A DNA stretch of 64,000 bases, taken from positions 1,116,001 to 1,180,000 of the forward strand of contig NZ_CP085154.1 of the NCBI RefSeq assembly GCF_022788695.1, in the 5' to 3' direction. Under the pieces are notes generated by a model. The model worked only from the letters and a program-made list of their open reading frames with translations. It was not told where the DNA came from and made no database searches. This stretch comes from Pseudosulfitobacter sp. DSM 107133. GTDB taxonomy: Bacteria > Pseudomonadota > Alphaproteobacteria > Rhodobacterales > Rhodobacteraceae. A program made the translations under genes and the position numbers. Positions 9,920 through 19,720 of the stretch are shown piece after piece (within the stretch, counting starts at the first letter, position 1; each line of letters begins with the position of its first letter).

Positions 9920-10825
9920 ATGCCGCTCACCCCCGACCAACAAGCCGAAGTCGACGCCCTGCGTGACGCACCCCAGTCCACCCTGCGCGCCACCGTGCCC
10001 GGCATCGAACAACACCTCTACCGCGCGCACGACGTGCTCGACCACGGCTTTATCCGCGTCATCGACTATATGGGCGATGATTCAGCCATCTGTCAGGCCG
10101 CCCGCGTGTCCTATGGCAAGGGCACCAAATCGGTGCAAAACGACGAAGGGCTGATCCGCTACCTGATGCGCCACTGGCACTCGACCCCCTTCGAGATGTG
10201 CGAGATCAAGCTGCACGTCAAACTGCCCGTCTTTGTCGCCCGCCAGTGGATCCGCCACCGCACCGCCAACGTCAACGAATACTCGGCCCGCTATTCGATC
10301 CTCGACCGCGAATTCTACATTCCCGCCCCCGACCACCTGAACGCGCAATCCGTGGTCAACAACCAGGGCCGCGGCGCCCTGCTCGAAGGCGAAGAAGCCG
10401 CCCGCGTCCTCGACATCCTCAAGGCCGACAGCAACCGCGCCTATGACCACTACGAACAGATGATTTCCGAGGACGGCCAATCCGGCCTCGCCCGAGAGCT
10501 GGCCCGCATGAACCTGCCCGCCAACATCTACACCCAATGGTACTGGAAGGTGGACCTGCACAACCTCTTCCACTTCCTGCGCCTGCGCGCCGACGCCCAC
10601 GCCCAATACGAAATCCGCGTCTATGCCGATGCGATTGCCAAAGTGGTGGCCGACTGGGTGCCCGCAGCGTTCGGGGCGTTCGAAGACTACCGCATGGGCG
10701 GCGCGCAACTGTCGGCCAAGGGGCTGGAGTGTGTGCGGCGTATGTTGAAGGGGGAAGAGGTGACGCAGGAGAATAGCGGGATGTCTAAAGGGGAGTGGCG
10801 GGAGTTTGAGGGAGTGATTGGGTGA
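9920..10825 (+). CDS. thyX: FAD-dependent thymidylate synthase ThyX
   Basis: 301 residues. The ThyX signature RHR-X7-S is present at R112-H113-R114 to S122 ([11 protein letters not shown]), with the ARYS flank. It methylates dUMP to dTMP using methylene-THF and FADH2. An AAGGAC ribosome-binding site precedes the ATG. The first part uses very C-rich codons, whereas the last ~40 codons switch to G-rich third positions, approaching the composition of the next gene, whose ATG overlaps this stop by four bases. Confidence 0.96.
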   Translation: MPLTPDQQAEVDALRDAPQSTLRATVPGIEQHLYRAHDVLDHGFIRVIDYMGDDSAICQAARVSYGKGTKSVQNDEGLIRYLMRHWHSTPFEMCEIKLHVKLPVFVARQWIRHRTANVNEYSARYSILDREFYIPAPDHLNAQSVVNNQGRGALLEGEEAARVLDILKADSNRAYDHYEQMISEDGQSGLARELARMNLPANIYTQWYWKVDLHNLFHFLRLRADAHAQYEIRVYADAIAKVVADWVPAAFGAFEDYRMGGAQLSAKGLECVRRMLKGEEVTQENSGMSKGEWREFEGVIG

Positions 10826-11688
10826 GTTTTCCGTCAGAACCAAAACGATACTCCCAATTGTATGAAAAAGGGGAAAACCTGGTTCGCGATAGTGCAAGGA
10901 TGCGACTACGCCTTCTCAAAACTCTGGAAAGTTATTGTCATGGATATACGGAACCGGCGATAAGTTTAGCTAGACTGATCGAGCGAAGATGTGGAATTGA
11001 TATTGTTGTACTTGGAGGCAGCTCTTTTCACGCAAACTGGGACAAGCTTTTTCGCGATGGAGAGTTGCGTGATATATTCGATACGCTGACTTTGGCTTTT
11101 CGAGAAATGCCGGATGAGAAAACGGAGCCACGTTTTAAGGCTGTGGGTCGCAGAGAGGCGATTAGGAAGGAGTTTTCGCAAATCCTTGACGAGGAGATGG
11201 TGGGTTATTTTCTTGACGAGGAAGGAATAGTTCACCCGCGAGTTGATGAAGCTTTCGAGGGGGCGCGGCGGTCTCTAATTGATGGATTAAAAGATGACAA
11301 ATACGCTGCGGCACGCAATTACTTGGATGATGTCGATCGAGCCCTATTGCGAAATCCGACCGATGGCCGACAAGCCATTAGGAGTGTATTCGACGTAGTC
11401 GAGAATATCTATAAGCAAGCCTTCCAAAAGGAAACACATATAAATGCGCGATCGCTTGCTAATAATCTGAAGCCTATTGTGGGCAATAAATATTGCGATG
11501 ATAAATTGGAATCGCAAGTCGCTGAAAAAATGTTCTCCGGTTTTTGCAATTGGGTAGATTCAGTACATTTTTATCGGCATGAAGCTGGTCGACCTGAACC
11601 GAGTCAACCGTCCGAAGAAACAACTCTAGCAATCGTATCTCAGGGGTATTCTCACGCTCGCTGGTTGTTAGCTATGGTTTCTGTTTAG
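10822..11688 (+). CDS. AT-rich hypothetical protein, HEPN/abortive-infection-like C-terminus
   Basis: 288 residues, clearly more AT-rich than every neighbour, with codons such as ATA, AGA and TTA that are rare around it: a sign of horizontal transfer. No signal peptide or membrane segment. Residues about 1-150 are helical and charged. From about 165 the sequence ([60 protein letters not shown]) resembles HEPN-type domains at the end of abortive-infection and restriction-linked proteins. The RH pair with following proline-rich helix cap would be the candidate active site. ATG overlaps the thyX stop. Family call is inference; a phage-defence role is possible, not shown. Confidence 0.7.
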   Translation: MSFPSEPKRYSQLYEKGENLVRDSARMRLRLLKTLESYCHGYTEPAISLARLIERRCGIDIVVLGGSSFHANWDKLFRDGELRDIFDTLTLAFREMPDEKTEPRFKAVGRREAIRKEFSQILDEEMVGYFLDEEGIVHPRVDEAFEGARRSLIDGLKDDKYAAARNYLDDVDRALLRNPTDGRQAIRSVFDVVENIYKQAFQKETHINARSLANNLKPIVGNKYCDDKLESQVAEKMFSGFCNWVDSVHFYRHEAGRPEPSQPSEETTLAIVSQGYSHARWLLAMVSV

Positions 11689-11861
11689 GTGTTCGTGAGG
11701 CCTCTTCCATGCCAAATCTCCGATTTGGCAGCGCCCGAACCGCCCCCACGGGGCGGGCGCTCCACGCCCACCCCTCGGTCCGGGCGCGGCCCTCTCCAAA
11801 CCACACAACCCAATTCGCCTGCATCCCCGGCCCAATCCTTGCGGATTGTGCGTTCGGCACT

Positions 11862-11886
11862 TTGAACAGTCCCCCGGACTGTTCAA
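11862..11886. repeat. Inverted repeat, 11-bp arms
   Basis: Perfect arms 11862-11872 and 11876-11886 (core GAACAGTCC / GGACTGTTC) around a CCC loop. It lacks a T-run on either side, so it is not an ordinary rho-independent terminator. Confidence 0.7.
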
Positions 11887-11934
11887 TCCGGCTGCGCCGG
11901 ACCGCGCCACCCGGGGCTCCGCCCGTTCGCGCCT

Positions 11935-11957
11935 GAAAACGTCCACTGGACGTTTTC
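11935..11957. repeat. Inverted repeat, 11-bp arms
   Basis: Perfect arms 11935-11945 and 11947-11957 (core GAAAACGTCC / GGACGTTTTC) with a one-base centre, about 50 bases after the previous inverted repeat. It could form a hairpin with the central bases unpaired or a protein-binding palindrome. Confidence 0.7.
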
Positions 11958-12249
11958 CAGGACGGCGCTCTCCCCCCACACGGGGAGGGTGCGCCACGCG
12001 ACATTTTTAAAGGCACTATTTCTGGCCCAGATTAACCATTTCCGTTAACCCATCCTTAACCCGCTCCAAATCCCGTACACATCCCGCCAGAATATGTACA
12101 ACAGCGGAAAAACACGGGAATTTGCACCCAAATTCCCACCGCAATCTTGTACAAGATTGCGTGCTATCCGTACCAAACCGCCCGTTTGAACACCGCGCAA
12201 ACCCGTGAAAAACCGGCGTTAATCTCCCGACCGTTCCGTAAATTCCGCG

Positions 12250-13920
12250 TCAACCCGACTCGCCCTCACGGTCCCGTTGCAGCATGTCATCGCGCAACGG
12301 CACGGTCTGGCGCTCGATCATCCGGTGCACCGTCGGCCCGCCGTCCCCCCGATGCAATTTCTGCAAACGATCCGACAGCGCGGCATCCGCATTGGTGCGC
12401 CGTTCGTTGTGCCGCACATACTCGCCCCAGGTCGGCACATGATAGCTTTCGCTCCAGTGGTCAGGCTGGTGTAAATCCCGCAAAAGCGCCCATTGCTGCG
12501 CCCCGTCGCGAATGCGCACACGCCGCCGCAGGCTCATCGCGGCCAGAAATTCGGGCACGTCTTCCTGCGCAATTTCATAGTCGACCATCACCAGAACCGG
12601 ACCACTGCGATAGTTCATATCAAAGCGCGTTATCGGTTCCTTGAAACGGTTCAGCGGGTCCAGATCAAGGCCGCTGAATTCGGGCAAGGGCAACGGCACC
12701 CCGATCAACGCGCCGATCCCAAGCAGCCCCGCAGCCCCCAGCAACGCAATCTCTGCCGACCCCGACTGTTCCGCAATCGCGCCCCAGATCAAACTGCCTG
12801 CCGCCATGCCGCCAAAAGTGCCTGTCTGGTACAGCGCGATCACCCGCCCCACGACCCAGCGCGGCGTCGACAGCTGGATCGTCACGTTGAACATGGACAG
12901 GGCCAGCACCCAACAGGCCCCCGCCAGCATCAATGCAGCCCCGGACAGAACCGTTTGTCCGCTAAATGCCAGCAAAACACAGCTGACACCAAAGCCGGTA
13001 AAGCCGCCGCGCGCGATGATCTCGTTGGCAAAGCGGGCCCGTAGGCGCGCGTTGGTCAGTGCGCCTGCGACCGCGCCCATCCCGAAACATCCCAGCATCA
13101 CGCCGTAAACGAACGCCGTCGCATTCAGGGTTTCGCGTACCACCACCGGCAACAGGGCCAGCAGGGCAATTGCCGACAGCCCGAACCAGAATCCGCGCAG
13201 GATCACCCGTAAAAGGTTTGGCGACATCGCCACATAGCGCAGCCCCGCAGCAAAGGCGTTGCCCATCGGTTCGCGCGGCAGGTGGGTGTCGCGCGCCGGG
13301 GCCTGCCACCGCAACAAGGCCAGGATAATGGCCACGTAGCTCAACGCGTTTACGGCAAAGGCCGCAGCAGCCCCCGCAATCGCCACAATCGCTCCGCCCG
13401 CCGCAGGGCCAACGCTGCGCATCAGGTTGAATCCCATGCTGTTCAGCGACACTGCTGATGGCAGTTCTTCTCGCGAGACGATATCACCCATAGTGGCCTG
13501 CCAGGATGGATTGTGCAGCGCGGTGCCGCATCCGATCAGAAAGGTAAAAGCCAGCAACAACCAGGGGGACAGCCAGCCCTCAAAGGCCATAAAGGTCAGG
13601 ATGACCGAAACCACGAACATGAACGCTTGCGCCATCAACATGACGCGTCGCCGGTCAAAATTGTCGGCGAACACGCCCGCCAGAAGCGAGAAAATCATGA
13701 TCGGCAACGCCACAGAGCCCTGGACGAGCGCAACCATGTTTTGCGAATCCGACAGCGACGTCATCATCCATGCCGCGCCGACAGCCTGTACCAGACCGCC
13801 AAAGTTGGAGGCCAATGCCGCAATCCACAATGACCGGAAGGTCTGGTTGCGAAACAGCAATAGAGGTGAAACCTGATCTGGCAAGAGTCGCGCCTTTTGT
13901 GAACATGCCGTTTCTGGCAT
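12250..13920 (-). CDS. MFS_3-type exporter (transmembrane secretion effector family)
   Basis: About 556 residues from the ATG at 13918-13920; an open frame extends to 14073, but that would overlap the chemoreceptor gene and has no membrane or coding character. Twelve membrane segments occupy residues about 20-420, with the MFS loop motif DNFDRRRVML after TM2. The last ~110 residues are cytosolic and match the PF05977 tail: VDYEIAQEDVPEFL, RRRVRIRDGAQQW, then WGEYVRHNERRTNAD. EntS-like relatives export siderophores or other small molecules; the substrate is unknown here. Confidence 0.85.
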   Translation of the reverse strand: MPETACSQKARLLPDQVSPLLLFRNQTFRSLWIAALASNFGGLVQAVGAAWMMTSLSDSQNMVALVQGSVALPIMIFSLLAGVFADNFDRRRVMLMAQAFMFVVSVILTFMAFEGWLSPWLLLAFTFLIGCGTALHNPSWQATMGDIVSREELPSAVSLNSMGFNLMRSVGPAAGGAIVAIAGAAAAFAVNALSYVAIILALLRWQAPARDTHLPREPMGNAFAAGLRYVAMSPNLLRVILRGFWFGLSAIALLALLPVVVRETLNATAFVYGVMLGCFGMGAVAGALTNARLRARFANEIIARGGFTGFGVSCVLLAFSGQTVLSGAALMLAGACWVLALSMFNVTIQLSTPRWVVGRVIALYQTGTFGGMAAGSLIWGAIAEQSGSAEIALLGAAGLLGIGALIGVPLPLPEFSGLDLDPLNRFKEPITRFDMNYRSGPVLVMVDYEIAQEDVPEFLAAMSLRRRVRIRDGAQQWALLRDLHQPDHWSESYHVPTWGEYVRHNERRTNADAALSDRLQKLHRGDGGPTVHRMIERQTVPLRDDMLQRDREGESG

Positions 13921-14006
13921 TAATAACAAAGGACATATAGCCAATCTTTCCCGGGTCAAAGTGGATCGACTTTGGCGCCTGAAATGCAAGCGCCAAGACA
14001 GGTCTG

Positions 14007-16082
14007 CTAGCTTGCCAGGCGCTTGTCCTGCGAGATGTGCGACGGACTGATATTCGATGTGGCGTCGGTGCACCGGAAATAGCCGACATCGCGGGTCATC
14101 GAATCAACCCCTGCCTGCAATACCTGTACAGCGCTTGAACTTTCACCGGCCATTGCGGCGTTCTGTTGCACTGCGCGGTCCAGATCGCTGACCGCGCTGT
14201 TCATTTCATGCAGGCCGCTGCTTTGCTCTACAGCAGCCGACGCGATGTGCAGAATGCTGTCTCGAATGTCTGTGACGGTCGCGTCGATCGAACGCAGGGA
14301 TTCGCCGGCCTGACCAACCAAATCAACACCGCGTCCGACCTGCCGCTTGGAATCTTCGATCAGTTTCGCAATTTCACGCGCGGCTTCTGACGAGCGTTGG
14401 GCAAGTTCGCGCACCTCGGATGCCACGACGGCAAAGCCGCGTCCTGCCTCGCCCGCCCGGGCTGCTTCAACGCCGGCATTCAGCGCCAAAAGGTTGGTTT
14501 GAAAGGCGATATCGTCAATCACACTGGTAATCCGCGAGATGGACTGAGAGCTTTCGGCGATGACATTCATGGCGCTGATGGCATCCCCGACCACCACACT
14601 TGACCGCTCTGACTGTTCTTTGGCTTCTTGAACCTGTTTGCTGGTGTCATGGGTCATGTCTGTTGCGCTTTTCACGGAAAAGGTCAGTTCTTCCAGCGCC
14701 GCCGCACTTTCTTCCAACGTGGCGGCCTGTCGCTCCGACCGGTTGGACAGGTCGTTCATGCCCGTCGAAATCGACGCCACTTCCTGCGTCACTTCAAGCG
14801 CCTGTCGCAGCACACCTGCCAATACACTGTCGAGCCGTTCAACCGCGTTGTTGAACTGCACGCGAATATCGTCGAATTCTCCAAGGTCCTCGGTCAGGCG
14901 GATCGTCAAATCCCCAGCTGCCAGACTGCTCAGCCCTGCCTGCATGGCATCGGCTGTACGAATGTAAGGTGTTGTGTTTACAGCGAATTTTATGATCTTG
15001 ACCACCTCGCCGGCGGCGTTTTTGATCGGGTTATAGCTGGCGCGAATATAGACGGTCCGCCCATTCTTGCCGATCCGTTCAAAGGCGCCTTCCTGGGCTT
15101 CGCCTCGGCGCAGGCTTTCCCAGAACGCAGCATAATCGGGGCTGTTTGCACTGTCGGACTCCATGAATATGCTGTGCATTCTGCCAATCAATTCGCTTCG
15201 CTCGTAACCCATGGTGTCGCAAAAAATATCGTTTGCATTCAATATTTTGCCGGTCGGGTCGAATTCAATGACCGCCTGCACCTTCTGGATCGCCTCAACC
15301 TTGGCGTTTGCGTCGGCCTCCAGGTCGCGCGCCGCGGTGATGTCAAAGGCATATTTGACCACTTTAAAAGGCCGCCCTTCGGGATCCAGAAGCGTTTCAT
15401 AGGTCGCCTGTAGCCAGCAAACCTTGCCGTTTTTGCCAATCCGTTTGACCTGTCCCGACTCTGAGGTGCCCTTTTCCAGCCGTTTCCAAAACGCTTCGTA
15501 GGCTTTGGTTCCAACCTCGTCAGGTGGCATGAAAATGCGGTGATGCTTGCCCACAAGCTCATCTGCCGAATAGCCCATGGTGTCCCGAAACAGCTTGTTC
15601 GCAGTCAGAATATTGCCGGACAAATCGAATTCAATCACTGCCATCGACCGTTTCAGCGCGTCGACCTGGCTGCGATTGTCACGCCGCCGCATGTGCATTG
15701 CGGTGATTTCGCGTGTGGCCAGTATGGTGTAATCATGGGTGCCGTCGGCTTTGGCAATCGGGGTATAGGTCGCGTCGAACCAGATTTCATCTCCTTGCTT
15801 GTTCAGCCGGGGCATGATCCGGTTATAGGGCATCCCTTTCGCCATATGCTGCCAGATTTCTGCATATTCGGGGCTTTGCAGGTCTTTTTTTCGGACAATC
15901 TGTTCGTAGTCCTTGCCGATGATGTCACCCTCGTCCAGGTCCAGATATTTGCAAAAATTGTCGTTGACCGACAGTATTTTGCGCTCGGACGATATGCGCG
16001 CAATGGCATGAGACGCCTCAAACGCGCGCATTTCCCGTTTGAGAATATCCAACTCGGGATTTTTGTCCTTGAACCATGCCAT
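14007..16082 (-). CDS. Soluble methyl-accepting chemotaxis protein with three PAS domains
   Basis: About 691 residues from the ATG at 16080-16082 (an alternative ATG is at 16127). No membrane segment is seen, so it is a cytoplasmic receptor. Three PAS modules lie near residues 15-125, 140-250 and 265-370; each ends in a PAC-like stretch such as DYTILATREI or FKVVKYAFDI. A HAMP-like linker (about 385-440) precedes the signalling coiled coil, whose hairpin tip reads NAGVEAARAGEAGRGFAVVA. It should feed CheA/CheW signalling in response to an intracellular ligand or redox state. No che genes are nearby. Confidence 0.92.
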   Translation of the reverse strand: MAWFKDKNPELDILKREMRAFEASHAIARISSERKILSVNDNFCKYLDLDEGDIIGKDYEQIVRKKDLQSPEYAEIWQHMAKGMPYNRIMPRLNKQGDEIWFDATYTPIAKADGTHDYTILATREITAMHMRRRDNRSQVDALKRSMAVIEFDLSGNILTANKLFRDTMGYSADELVGKHHRIFMPPDEVGTKAYEAFWKRLEKGTSESGQVKRIGKNGKVCWLQATYETLLDPEGRPFKVVKYAFDITAARDLEADANAKVEAIQKVQAVIEFDPTGKILNANDIFCDTMGYERSELIGRMHSIFMESDSANSPDYAAFWESLRRGEAQEGAFERIGKNGRTVYIRASYNPIKNAAGEVVKIIKFAVNTTPYIRTADAMQAGLSSLAAGDLTIRLTEDLGEFDDIRVQFNNAVERLDSVLAGVLRQALEVTQEVASISTGMNDLSNRSERQAATLEESAAALEELTFSVKSATDMTHDTSKQVQEAKEQSERSSVVVGDAISAMNVIAESSQSISRITSVIDDIAFQTNLLALNAGVEAARAGEAGRGFAVVASEVRELAQRSSEAAREIAKLIEDSKRQVGRGVDLVGQAGESLRSIDATVTDIRDSILHIASAAVEQSSGLHEMNSAVSDLDRAVQQNAAMAGESSSAVQVLQAGVDSMTRDVGYFRCTDATSNISPSHISQDKRLAS

Positions 16083-16386
16083 GTGTGCATCCGTGCTGTT
16101 AGAAGAATGAAATTCTACGGGCCACATTGGCGTTCAAAGGCTTCAAAACCGTTAAAACAGCCGGAAAGAACAAGGGCATTTGAATAATACCCGCCTGTGT
16201 GCCGGTCCGGGACGTGCAAAGCCGTGTGAATCCGCCGGTACCTGTGTTTTCGGGGTCGGCGTTTTGCCTTGTTTCCAAGCGATTGTTCGCAATTCCGGCA
16301 GGGTGCCGCTAGGTTGGCCATCAAACCGCACCTTTGACGTTGCTGCGCCGCAGCCGCCGCGCGATGGTGTGCGAAAGGAGATGCCC
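16083..16386. other. Divergent intergenic region
   Basis: 304 bases between the leftward chemoreceptor and the rightward transglutaminase gene. It must hold both promoters. I see an AT-richer patch at 16105-16190 and an AAAGGAG ribosome-binding site at 16374-16380, but no repeat or RNA structure I can name. Confidence 0.4.
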
Positions 16387-19300
16387 ATGTCGATCACTGC
16401 CAGCATTTACCATCTGACCCACTATAAATACGACCGCCCCGTCACGCTGGGGCCGCAGATCATACGCCTGCGCCCCGCGCCGCATTCGCGCACACGGGTG
16501 ATATCGCACGCGTTGTCGGTGTCGCCGGTGGATCATTTCGTGAACCATCAACAAGACCCCTATGGCAACTGGATGGCGCGGCTGGTCTTTCCCGAGCCTG
16601 TGCGCGAGTTCAAGATCGAGGTCGATCTTGTCGCGGATATGTCCGTCTATAACCCTTTCGACTTTTTCGTCGAAGACAGCGCCAAGGATTTTCCATTCGC
16701 CTATGGCCCGGAGATTGCAGACGACCTGTCGATCTACCTGAAAACCGAACCGCTGACGCCCAAGCTGGACGCGTTTCTGAAAACCGTGTCGCGCGACAAG
16801 ATGGTCACCATCGACTTTCTGGTCGGGCTGAACATGCGTCTGGCCAGTGAAATCAACTATGAGATCCGCATGGAACCGGGCGTGCAGACGCCCGAGGTCA
16901 CGCTGGACCGCGCGTCGGGTTCGTGCCGTGACAGCAGCTGGCTGCTGGTGCAGATCCTGCGCAACCTGGGCATCGCCGCGCGCTTTGTCTCGGGCTATCT
17001 GATCCAGTTGAAACCCGACCTGATCGCGCTGGACGGGCCTGCGGGCACCGATCACGACTTCACCGACCTGCACGCCTGGGTCGAGGTCTACCTGCCAGGT
17101 GCGGGCTGGATCGGGCTGGACCCCACGTCGGGCCTGCTGGCGGGCGAAAGTCACATTCCGCTGGCCGCGACGCCGCATTACGCCAACGCGGCCCCGATCA
17201 CCGGTGTGGCCAGCTTTGCCGAGGTCGAATTCTCCTTCGACATGCAGGTCAAGCGCACTGCCGAACACCCGCGCATCACCAAACCGTTCTCGGACGATTC
17301 GTGGGATGCGCTGAACGCGCTGGGTCAGAAGATCGACAAACGGCTTGAGGCAGGTGACGTTAGGCTGACGATGGGCGGCGAGCCGACGTTCGTGTCCATC
17401 GACGACTTTGAAAGCCCCGAGTGGAATTCCGATGCCGTCGGGCCCACCAAACGGGTGCTGGCGGACAAGCTGATCCGCCGTTTGCAGGACAAGTTCTCGA
17501 ACGGCGGGCTGCTGCACTATGGGCAGGGCAAGTGGTATCCTGGCGAGACGCTGCCGCGCTGGACGTTCTCGCTGTACTGGCGCAAGGACGGCAAACCGAT
17601 CTGGAAGAATGCCGATCTGCTGGCCCGCGAGGACACCCAAGAGGATGTCGGCCCCGAGGATGCCAAGGCGCTGTTGGACAGCATTGCCCAACATCTGGCG
17701 GTGCCGCGTGAAAACGTATTGCCGGCCTTCGAGGACCCTGCCGACTGGATCATAAAGGAAGCCAGCCTGCCGGAGAACGTCACCCCTGAGAACAACAAAC
17801 TGAAAGACCCCGAGGAACGCGCCCGCATCGCGCGGGTGTTCGAACGCGGGCTGACCACGCCTGCGGGCTATGTGCTGCCAGTGCAACGCTGGCAGGCGCG
17901 CGCCGCAAGCCGCTGGATGTCCGAAGTGTGGAACATGCGGCGCGGCAAGGTGTTCCTCGTCGCCGGCGACAGCCCCGTGGGCTACCGTCTGCCGCTGGGC
18001 ACGCTGCCGCATATCCCCGAGGCCAGCTTTCCCTTTATCAACCCGCAGGACCCGATGGACGACCGCGCGCCGCTGGCCGATCCCGAAGACCTTGAGGCGC
18101 GCCCGCAGGCCGTCGCCCACCGTGTTGACGCCACCGCAGGGCAGGAAGTTGTTGAACAGACCATGGCCCGCGACGGCGACCTCAGCGGGGCCGTGCGCAC
18201 CGCCATTTCTGTTGAACCGCGCGACGGACGTTTGTGCGTGTTCCTGCCCCCCGTCGAAACGCTGGAGGATTACCTTGAACTGATCGCAGCCACCGAAGCT
18301 GCGGCCAGTGCAACCGGCCACAAGGTGCTGATCGAAGGCTACAGCCCGCCCAGCGATCCGCGTATCGAGGTGATCCGCGTGGCCCCCGACCCCGGCGTGC
18401 TTGAGGTGAACATTCACCCCGCGGCCAACTGGGCCGAATGCGTCAACACCACCGAGATCGTCTATGAACAGGCGCGCCAGTGTCGTCTGGGGGCGGACAA
18501 GTTCATGATCGACGGACGCCACACCGGCACCGGCGGCGGCAACCATGTGGTTGTGGGCGGGGTCAAACCCGCCGACAGCCCGTTCCTGCGCCGTCCTGAT
18601 CTGCTGAAAAGCCTGATCCATTTCTGGCAGCGTCATCCCAGCCTGTCCTATCTGTTCTCGGGCACCTTTGTCGGTCCCACCTCTCAGGCTCCGCGCATCG
18701 ACGAGGCGCGCCATGACCAATTGTATGAACTGGAAATCGCGCTCGACCAGATTTGGCCGCCCGAGCAGGGCGACGTGCCGCCGCCGTGGCTGACCGACCG
18801 TCTGTTGCGCAACGGCCTGATCGATGTGACGGGCAACACACACCGGACCGAGATTTGCATCGACAAACTCTATTCCCCCGACGGACCCACAGGGCGTCTG
18901 GGGCTGGTGGAATTCCGTGGCTTTGAAATGCCGCCCAACCCGCGGATGAGCCTTGCGCAACAGGTGCTGATCCGCGCCATCATCGCGCGTTGTTGGGATG
19001 ATCCGATCAGCGGCAACCTGACCCGTTGGGGCACGCAGTTGCACGACCGGTTCATGTTGCCCGAATTCATCTGGGACGATTTTGTCGAGGTACTGGATGA
19101 TCTGCGCGCGCATGATATGCCACTGGACCCCTTGTGGTTCGAAGCACAGGCCGAGTTCCGCTTTCCGTTCTGTGGCGAGGTCACCTACGAAGGGATCACG
19201 CTGGAGCTGCGTCAGGCGCTGGAACCCTGGCATGTGCTGGGCGAAACCGGCGCGATTGGCGGCACAGTGCGCTATACCGACAGTTCGGTTGAACGCTTGC

Positions 19301-19710
19301 AGGTCAAGCTGACAGGGGCCAATCCCGACCGCTATCAGGTGACGGCCAACCAGCGTGTCGTGCCGCTGGCCCAGACCCGCGCGCCGCAATCGCGTGTCGC
19401 CGCTGTACGCTACAAGGCATGGAAGCCCGCGCAGTCGATGCATCCGGTGCTTGAGGTCGACGCGCCGCTGACTTTTGACATCTACGACACGTGGACGGGC
19501 CGGTCGCTGGGTGGTTGCCGTTATCACGTCGCACATCCGGGCGGGCGCAACTTTGACACCTTCCCCGTGAACGGAAACGAGGCCGAAGCGCGGCGGTTGT
19601 CGCGGTTCGAACCGCTGGGCCACACCACGGGGGCGTTCACACCGCCATCGGAAATACCGCACCCCGAATTTCCTTTGACGCTTGACCTGCGGAGACGCGC
19701 AGGGTTGTAG
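16387..19710 (+). CDS. Large transglutaminase-like protein with DUF2126
   Basis: 1107 residues. The ATG at 16387 is chosen over 16381 because AAGGAG ends at 16380, giving a six-base spacer. Residues 1-100 form the bacterial transglutaminase N-terminal domain ([12 protein letters not shown]). Residues about 160-270 are the papain-like core, with catalytic Cys in [10 protein letters not shown], His in [10 protein letters not shown] and Asp in GLDPTSG. The remaining ~800 residues are DUF2126 ([25 protein letters not shown]). This family is genomically linked to alpha-E/ATP-grasp proteins and may make or cleave isopeptide bonds. First gene of a four-gene cluster. Confidence 0.92.
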   Translation: MSITASIYHLTHYKYDRPVTLGPQIIRLRPAPHSRTRVISHALSVSPVDHFVNHQQDPYGNWMARLVFPEPVREFKIEVDLVADMSVYNPFDFFVEDSAKDFPFAYGPEIADDLSIYLKTEPLTPKLDAFLKTVSRDKMVTIDFLVGLNMRLASEINYEIRMEPGVQTPEVTLDRASGSCRDSSWLLVQILRNLGIAARFVSGYLIQLKPDLIALDGPAGTDHDFTDLHAWVEVYLPGAGWIGLDPTSGLLAGESHIPLAATPHYANAAPITGVASFAEVEFSFDMQVKRTAEHPRITKPFSDDSWDALNALGQKIDKRLEAGDVRLTMGGEPTFVSIDDFESPEWNSDAVGPTKRVLADKLIRRLQDKFSNGGLLHYGQGKWYPGETLPRWTFSLYWRKDGKPIWKNADLLAREDTQEDVGPEDAKALLDSIAQHLAVPRENVLPAFEDPADWIIKEASLPENVTPENNKLKDPEERARIARVFERGLTTPAGYVLPVQRWQARAASRWMSEVWNMRRGKVFLVAGDSPVGYRLPLGTLPHIPEASFPFINPQDPMDDRAPLADPEDLEARPQAVAHRVDATAGQEVVEQTMARDGDLSGAVRTAISVEPRDGRLCVFLPPVETLEDYLELIAATEAAASATGHKVLIEGYSPPSDPRIEVIRVAPDPGVLEVNIHPAANWAECVNTTEIVYEQARQCRLGADKFMIDGRHTGTGGGNHVVVGGVKPADSPFLRRPDLLKSLIHFWQRHPSLSYLFSGTFVGPTSQAPRIDEARHDQLYELEIALDQIWPPEQGDVPPPWLTDRLLRNGLIDVTGNTHRTEICIDKLYSPDGPTGRLGLVEFRGFEMPPNPRMSLAQQVLIRAIIARCWDDPISGNLTRWGTQLHDRFMLPEFIWDDFVEVLDDLRAHDMPLDPLWFEAQAEFRFPFCGEVTYEGITLELRQALEPWHVLGETGAIGGTVRYTDSSVERLQVKLTGANPDRYQVTANQRVVPLAQTRAPQSRVAAVRYKAWKPAQSMHPVLEVDAPLTFDIYDTWTGRSLGGCRYHVAHPGGRNFDTFPVNGNEAEARRLSRFEPLGHTTGAFTPPSEIPHPEFPLTLDLRRRAGL

Positions 19711-19720
19711 TCATCGGCAT

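Larger units (their letters stand above)
11689..12249. other. Non-coding region rich in inverted repeats
   Basis: 561 bases with no credible gene. It starts with CG-rich simple words, carries two strong inverted repeats (listed separately) and a GGGGAG/CTCCCC pair, and turns AT-richer from about 12000. Several copies of tgtacaa/ttgtaca-like words occur at 12094-12159. The block is probably intergenic repeat DNA between an acquired gene and the MFS exporter gene. Confidence 0.5.

Noticed and set aside
12250..14073. Longer start for the MFS_3 exporter (14073)
   Set aside because: The extra 51 codons lie in the chemoreceptor 3' end and give a basic, non-conserved leader; ATG 13920 is preferred.
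16321..19662. Very long open frame on the minus strand (over 1100 codons)
   Set aside because: It is antisense to the transglutaminase/DUF2126 gene, has no start signal, and its product is Arg/His/Gln-rich with no domain; GC-rich codon bias keeps this frame open.
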